11,885 nucleotides of DNA from DAOMFM01 sp035429825. GTDB lineage: Bacteria > Acidobacteriota > Blastocatellia > UBA7656 > JADIYM01. The stretch covers positions 1 through 11,885 of the forward strand of contig JBGAKX010000140.1 in assembly GCA_044224215.1 (NCBI GenBank), in the 5' to 3' direction. Position 1 is the first letter of the stretch; each line of letters starts with the position of its first letter. Positions 7,640 through 11,885 of this stretch are shown here, one piece after another. Under the pieces are notes generated by a model. That model was not told where the DNA came from, searched no databases, and was given only the letters and a program-made list of their open reading frames with translations. A program made the position numbers and the translations under genes.

Positions 7640-10615
7640 TCATAGTCCATCCCAATCGCCGGTGATCGCGGTCGCGCCGCCACCGCCGAACGTCACGGTA
7701 ATGTCCGCGGCGCCGCCGGAATTCGAGTTCTTGAGGAAGTACACGCCGGTCGCGGTCACGCTGATGCCGATCGAGTCGGCGCCGTCGCCGTTCCAGTCGC
7801 CAAAGAGCGGCACGACGCCAGCGCCGCCCGATCCGAAGGTGAACGACAAGTCGGCGGTCCCGCTCGAGTTCGTGTTTTTGAGGAAGAACCCGCCCGACGA
7901 CGGCAGATACAACCCGATGGTGTCGGTGCCGTCGCCGTTCCAGTCGCCCGCGATCGCCGTGTAGCCGCCGCCCCCGGCACCGAACGAAAACGTGATGTCG
8001 GCGGGACCGGCCGAATTGCTGTTCCTCAGGAAGAACACTCCGGTCGCGGGGTTGTAGAGCCCGATCGTGTCGACGCCGTCGTTGTTCCAGTCGCCCGACA
8101 CCGGCCTCAGACCGGCGCCTCCCGCGCCGAACGTGAAAGAAATGTCTGCGGCGCCCGGCGCATTGCTGTTGCGCAGGAAGAACGTTCCCGTCTGCGAGCT
8201 GTAGAGTCCGATCGTATCCGTTCCGTTGCCGTCCCAGTCGCCACGGATCGGCACCGGCTCGGCGCCGCTTCCGAACCCGAACGCGAGGTCCGCCGGGCCG
8301 TTCGAGTTCGTGTTCCGCAGAAAGAACGTGTTGGTGTTCACGACGTACAGGCCGATCGTATCCGTTCCCGGTGCGGGCCCTCCGGTCGCGACGCCGCCGC
8401 CGAGCGCGCAGTTCTTTGAGATCGACAGCAGGTAGTCACCAGAGCTCGTGCCGATTGCCGTCGTCCCCGTCATGACGCGGACGTAATACGTGCCGGTGGT
8501 GATCACGCGATAGACGAGCGCTTCGCCGGGCGAACGCGGCGTTAATGCGGTGAGCGACCCCGTTCCCGGGCTCGTGTTCGACACCGAGTTGCCGTCGTTC
8601 GACGTGATGAGCGTCGCGCCCGTCGAATCCAGCAGTTCGAGGCTTGCATTGAGCGGTGTGGCGTTGCGTGTCGGATCCCCGTCGAGACCGAGGACGATGA
8701 CGTCGCCGGCCGTCGCAGGTGTCACGTAGACGTCGACGTCCGTGGAGGGCTCCGGACCGGAGAGCGATCCGCTGAAGTAATTCGACACGGCGCCGGTCGC
8801 CTGGGCGATCGTCGCATTCGGCTCGACTTCGAGTGCCGCCGCAGTGCTTGCAGGTTGCACAACCGAGAAGAGCCGGTACGGTTCCGACTGGGCTCCTGCG
8901 TTGAACTGGCTCACCCGCAGGTACGCTGTGCCGCCGGGGCACTGCGCGCCCTCGATGTTCGGGCTCAGCGTGCCGAATCCGACGTCGTTGTCGGCATCGT
9001 CGAATTCAACCGTGTTCGTCGACGACGTGACGCGCAGGTCGAAATCCGTCGAGCTGGCCGAAACGCCTTCGGCGATGGCAAAGACCCTGCTACCGGCGGC
9101 CGGCGAGCCGAGGCTGAAGAAATCCGCATCGCCGGCCGGTGACACGGACCCCTCGATGCCGCACGACACGGTGTTCGCCTGGGCGGTTGCGTTGTTCGGT
9201 TCGGATTCTCTCGCGCACGTCGTGACGAGAACAGTGAAGCCGCTTCCAATCGTCCGGGCTGTCTCGTCGACGAAGAGATAGACCTGCTGGCCGCCGGTCA
9301 GTGCCGCGCACAGGACCTCCTCGGACGACCCGGTGTTTCTGTTTGCCGCCGCGAGGCACGACGTCACCGTCACGGGTGTTCCCGGCGTCGCTGCCGGACA
9401 CGTCGAGGCGAGGTAGATGACGGGATTCGCCGGTGCGACGACGTCGGTCACCTTGAACGAGTAGTTGCCGGCGGATGGCGCTGAAAACGTGTACACGACG
9501 TCGCGGCCGGCGGCAGTCGTCGCAAGCTGTCCGAGACCCGTAAAGCACGCGGATCCCGACAGCTGGTAGTCGTTGACCGCCGATTGCGTCGTGCCGATCG
9601 ACGCACGGTTCAGCGTGAGAACAGCCGCGCTTGCGCACGTCTCGTTCGTCGGGAGCGGTGCCTGCGAGACGCGCAACTGAACCGCCGTGTTGCCGGCTGT
9701 CGGGGCGGCGGTTCCGAACAACGACACCACGACGTAGTAGGTCGTGCCCGCGGTCAGTTCTGAGATCACAACGGCCTGGTTGTCTTCGCTCGCGCATGAA
9801 TCGTCATCGCAGCCGGCCGAACCACCCGCCGTGGGAATCTGCGTAAATGGTCCGGCACAGCCCGCCGTCGATGTGTAGACGGCCATGACGGTATCGTCGA
9901 CGGTTGTTGCCGTCGGGGCGTCCGCACAGCTCGAAATCGTGTAAATGGCCGTAGTCGCGGGGGCGAACGTGTACCAGATCGTCCGCGAAATATTGGTCTG
10001 GCACGACGGGGCGGGCGGCTCGCCGTTTCGCGTGGCTTCGGTGATGTCGGCCGTGACGGCCGTGAGTATCGGGAACGGTCCGCCCCCGGGAATGACCTCC
10101 GCGCCGGCGCAGTCGTCGTTCGCGGGCGGCGCTGCCGGCACGCGGGGAGACGCGACCTTCTCTGCGGCCTCGCGTTCGGCCAGCAGGTGCATCTTTCGGT
10201 CGAGTATCGATTGCTGGCGGCGCGCCGTCGCCGCTTCGTACTCCTGAAGCAGCTTGTCCTGCTCGACCGTCAACTCGCCGTGCTCGACGAAGCGGACATA
10301 GAGCGCGCGAGAGATCAGAACGTCGGCTTCGAGCTCGGAAATGACAAGTCCCGCTACGTACCGGCGCAGTATGTCGCTCTCTTCGAGCGAGAACGGCGCT
10401 CCGGCGTGCAGCTGCACCGCAAGGCTGTACACCTGCGCGTCACGCTCGGAATCCAGGCCCGAACCTGTCGCGAGTTTCGCGTCCTCGTCGCTGGACGATT
10501 GCGGCACCGGACGCAGTCGCGTCTCCTGGGCGGCGGCCTGCCCTCCGGCGACCACGGTGAGTACGAGCACGAGGCACACAGTTCTCGCGCGAGCACACGC
10601 AGCGAAAGAGATCAT
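7640..10615 (-). CDS. Large secreted multidomain protein with PPC-type domains and a C-terminal FG-GAP-like repeat array
   Basis: A 991-residue extracellular or surface protein. A signal peptide covers about 1-30 (VCLVLVLTVVAGGQAAA-Q). Residues about 56-155 are rich in charged helix formers and may be a coiled coil. Two Cys-rich beta domains follow: about 166-317 (NDDCAGAEVIPGG, then TIWYTFAPATTAIYTISSC) and about 325-467 (ETCASAAVLTL, RDVVYTFSAPSAGNYSFKV). Two PPC-like domains come next, at about 470-587 (ESEPNNATAQA, DADFFSL) and 595-736 (EVEPNATIAQATG, GTYYVRVMTG). Residues 751-991 hold five repeats of about 49 residues with GDWxGDGxDTIGLY motifs. No catalytic residues are apparent, so I favour a binding, adhesion or scaffold role over an enzyme. 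The ATG at 10615 has only a weak AGAGA site before it, but a good promoter candidate lies at 10690-10718. The gene precedes DUF1800 by 89 bases and may lead a three-gene operon. Confidence 0.85.
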   Translation of the reverse strand: MISFAACARARTVCLVLVLTVVAGGQAAAQETRLRPVPQSSSDEDAKLATGSGLDSERDAQVYSLAVQLHAGAPFSLEESDILRRYVAGLVISELEADVLISRALYVRFVEHGELTVEQDKLLQEYEAATARRQQSILDRKMHLLAEREAAEKVASPRVPAAPPANDDCAGAEVIPGGGPFPILTAVTADITEATRNGEPPAPSCQTNISRTIWYTFAPATTAIYTISSCADAPTATTVDDTVMAVYTSTAGCAGPFTQIPTAGGSAGCDDDSCASEDNQAVVISELTAGTTYYVVVSLFGTAAPTAGNTAVQLRVSQAPLPTNETCASAAVLTLNRASIGTTQSAVNDYQLSGSACFTGLGQLATTAAGRDVVYTFSAPSAGNYSFKVTDVVAPANPVIYLASTCPAATPGTPVTVTSCLAAANRNTGSSEEVLCAALTGGQQVYLFVDETARTIGSGFTVLVTTCARESEPNNATAQANTVSCGIEGSVSPAGDADFFSLGSPAAGSRVFAIAEGVSASSTDFDLRVTSSTNTVEFDDADNDVGFGTLSPNIEGAQCPGGTAYLRVSQFNAGAQSEPYRLFSVVQPASTAAALEVEPNATIAQATGAVSNYFSGSLSGPEPSTDVDVYVTPATAGDVIVLGLDGDPTRNATPLNASLELLDSTGATLITSNDGNSVSNTSPGTGSLTALTPRSPGEALVYRVITTGTYYVRVMTGTTAIGTSSGDYLLSISKNCALGGGVATGGPAPGTDTIGLYVVNTNTFFLRNTNSNGPADLAFGFGSGAEPVPIRGDWDGNGTDTIGLYSSQTGTFFLRNSNAPGAADISFTFGAGGAGLRPVSGDWNNDGVDTIGLYNPATGVFFLRNSNSAGPADITFSFGAGGGGYTAIAGDWNGDGTDTIGLYLPSSGGFFLKNTNSSGTADLSFTFGSGGAGVVPLFGDWNGDGADSIGISVTATGVYFLKNSNSGGAADITVTFGGGGATAITGDWDGL
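7643..8365 (-). repeat. Five in-frame tandem repeats of about 147 bp encoding FG-GAP/VCBS-like units
   Basis: The DTIG core recurs at protein residues 752, 800, 849, 898 and 947, so the period is 48, 49, 49, 49 residues. Each unit has (T/V/A)D(T/S)IG, then FFL(R/K)N(T/S)N, a glycine-rich FxFGxGG turn, and GDW(D/N)xDG. The DW(D/N)G(D/N)G loops resemble calcium-binding DxDxDG loops. Units are clearly alike but not identical, which points to an old duplication held by selection rather than a recent expansion. Confidence 0.85.
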
Positions 10616-10689
10616 GGTTTCTCTGGGACGCGGCGAGCCCAGACAACTCGGCTCGATCTGATTCGGGGGATGGGTGTCGAAGGGGTCGG

Positions 10690-10718
10690 ATTACAAGGGC
10701 AGGCGCAGCTTACCACAA
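10690..10718 (-). promoter_or_regulatory. Promoter candidate for the repeat-protein/DUF1800/DUF1501 genes
   Basis: Minus strand: TTGTGG (10718-10713), a 17-base spacer, then TGTAAT (10695-10690). The -10 matches TATAAT in five of six positions and the spacing is optimal; the -35 keeps TTG only. The transcript would start near 10683 and have a leader of about 67 bases. I found no equally good site in the 89-base gap before DUF1800, so this promoter may serve all three genes. Confidence 0.4.
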
Positions 10719-10750
10719 GACCGGGGGGTGCGGACAACGTCTCTGCAGTC

Positions 10751-10826
10751 AGAGTCTTTGCGACTTTGCGTCTTTGCGGGACCTACACTGCGTGAGACTG
10801 GTTTGACGCAAAGGCGCAAAGACTTT
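10751..10826. repeat. Imperfect 22-bp inverted repeat built from an 8-bp unit
   Basis: The arms at 10751-10772 and 10805-10826 pair in 20 of 22 positions, with one mismatch in the central 19, around a 32-base spacer. The left side is three octamers in a row (TCTTTGCG, ACTTTGCG, TCTTTGCG at 10755-10778); the right arm holds CGCAAAGG and CGCAAAGA. It lies in noncoding DNA 25 bases after the stop of the DUF11 gene. It could act as a terminator or 3' processing hairpin for that gene, but there is no T-run. It could also be a member of a dispersed REP/MITE-like family. It encodes nothing I can see. Confidence 0.8.
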
Positions 10827-10850
10827 CCGACTCGCGCAAGGCCGCGTCGG

Positions 10851-11885
10851 TCAGTTCGGATACCTGACCGACGTGACGCCACCGTTCGAGTTTCTGAAAC
10901 TCAGCTGGACGGACGGATGTGCCGCGAGGTACGCGCCGATGGTCTGGCCTGTCACCAGGTTTCCCTTCTGGACGACCTTTGTATTGTTTTTCTTGACGCT
11001 GGCGGGCGAAGCAAAGGGAATTCCGTCGATGAACACACTCACAGTGCTCGTAAAGCCAGAGCCGGTCGCGTTGATCTTGGTAGGCTTCACCTTGACCTTG
11101 CTTACGGTTGCCGCGGGGACGGACGCGCTCGCCTCGTTCGACGGCGGGCTCTCGCCGGTTCCATACATCGCGGTGACCGTGAAGAACGAACCGCCGGGCG
11201 CGACGGGCGCCGCGGTGCTCGTCTGTGACGGCGGCACGGACGTGAAGAGGTTGCCCGCCATCGGAGCCACGCCAGGCTTGTTCGAGCGATAGACGTTGTA
11301 GCCCGTGACGTTGCCGGCCTGCGCCGTCTTGGTGACGGGAACGGGCATCGTGCGATGGAACGCACCGGAGCCCTGTTCGACGACCAGATGCTCGGGTGGC
11401 GGGAATGGCTCCGCTTCGGTCGGCGGTTCGGGTTCGTCCCAGTCGAGCATTGCCGATTCGCTGGCTTCCACTTCGGTGTCGACCTCAGCGGTATTGTTCG
11501 ACGGATCGGGATCCGTAGCGTCGCTGCTCGCCTCGACCGACAGACTCAGCACGTGGCCCGGATTCGCGACGACCTCGACCACGAGGTCGATCGTTGCCGA
11601 CTCGCCGTCACCAAGCTCGCCCAGCGAGCACGAGATCGCCCCGCCGTCGCCGACGGCCGGCGTGTCCGCATCGCCCTGGCTCAGGTTGAGCGACGAAAAG
11701 ACCGCCCCGTCCGGGATCGCCGCGAACGCGAAGACTCCCGTTGCGGGATCGCGAGGCGCGCGCGCGCCCGCGGACTCGTTGGTCACGGTGATCGTGTAGT
11801 CGAACAGCGATCCCGATCCCGCGAATTCGTCCTCCGGTTCGGCCTGCACCGAGATATCCGCGGTCCCGGCCGCAATGACGGCGAC
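10851..11885 (-). CDS. DUF11 / fibronectin type III / IPT-like surface protein, 5' end missing
   Basis: The 3' part of a larger exported protein: 344 codons are visible and the frame is open through the right edge, so the start and any signal peptide lie outside. A GTG at 11849 falls inside the DUF11 domain and is not a likely start. Visible residues about 8-143 form a DUF11-type Ig-like domain (ADISVQAEPEDEF, FDYTITVTNES, GDGESATIDLVV, DPDPSNNTAEVDTEV). About 148-252 is a fibronectin type III-like domain (LDWDEPEPP, VTGYNVYRSNKPG, FFTVTAMYGTGESPPSNEA). About 255-344 looks like an IPT/TIG-type C-terminal domain (KINATGSGFTSTVSVFIDG, ASVKKNNTKVVQKG, LSFRNSNGGVTSV). This order suggests a stalk-like surface or secreted protein; no catalytic domain is seen. 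It ends with TGA at 10853-10851, 235 bases before the next gene, so it is probably a separate transcription unit. Confidence 0.85.
   Translation of the reverse strand, partial: VAVIAAGTADISVQAEPEDEFAGSGSLFDYTITVTNESAGARAPRDPATGVFAFAAIPDGAVFSSLNLSQGDADTPAVGDGGAISCSLGELGDGESATIDLVVEVVANPGHVLSLSVEASSDATDPDPSNNTAEVDTEVEASESAMLDWDEPEPPTEAEPFPPPEHLVVEQGSGAFHRTMPVPVTKTAQAGNVTGYNVYRSNKPGVAPMAGNLFTSVPPSQTSTAAPVAPGGSFFTVTAMYGTGESPPSNEASASVPAATVSKVKVKPTKINATGSGFTSTVSVFIDGIPFASPASVKKNNTKVVQKGNLVTGQTIGAYLAAHPSVQLSFRNSNGGVTSVRYPN

Noticed and set aside
11570..11589. Perfect 8-bp inverted repeat with a 4-base loop (CGACCTCG / CGAGGTCG)
   Set aside because: It lies inside the DUF11 coding region and is explained by codons for a Val-Val-Glu-Val-Val run; there is no sign of a regulatory role.
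1..11885. CRISPR array, tRNA, rRNA, transposon or prophage
   Set aside because: I found no spaced direct repeats, no tRNA-like cloverleaf, no transposase or integrase-like protein and no phage gene. The only tandem repeats are the in-frame protein repeats at 7643-8365 and the octamers at 10755-10778.

Overview
The window is GC-rich and is dominated by minus-strand genes for exported or cell-envelope proteins. An Oar-like TonB-dependent receptor with a carboxypeptidase-regulatory-like N-terminus, a DUF1800/DUF1501 pair, PPC and FG-GAP-like multidomain proteins and a DUF11/FN3/IPT-like protein together suggest an Acidobacteriota chromosome, perhaps of the Vicinamibacteria type. This assignment is inferred from gene content; there is no rRNA or marker gene to prove it. 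I see no tRNA, rRNA, CRISPR array, insertion sequence, phage gene or resistance gene.

Layout from left to right. 2-3235 (minus): TonB-dependent outer-membrane receptor, complete. 3236-3471: divergent intergenic region with a strong Shine-Dalgarno for the receptor, one for the next gene, and weak promoter candidates. 3472-4107 (plus): DUF4287/DUF5655 protein, the only plus-strand gene and the only one that looks cytoplasmic. 4131-5488 (minus): Tat-exported DUF1501 protein broken by a one-base frameshift near 4899. 5493-7550 (minus): secreted PA14-DUF1800 protein. 7640-10615 (minus): large secreted protein with a helical N-terminal region, a PPC-type middle and five 49-residue FG-GAP-like repeats. 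10616-10850: intergenic region with a good promoter candidate and a 22-bp imperfect inverted repeat built from an 8-bp unit. 10851-11885 (minus): 3' part of a DUF11/FN3/IPT-like surface protein that runs off the right edge.

The three genes from 10615 down to 4131 run in one direction. DUF1800 and DUF1501 are separated by 4 bases, and DUF1800 follows the repeat protein by 89 bases, so all three may form one operon started from the promoter near 10690-10718. They would then send a Tat substrate (DUF1501), a PA14-DUF1800 protein and a propeller-like protein across the inner membrane together. DUF1800/DUF1501 pairs recur in Gram-negative bacteria but their biochemical role is not established; this cluster is the least explained system here. 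The TonB receptor and the DUF11 protein are separate units but fit the same surface-oriented theme.
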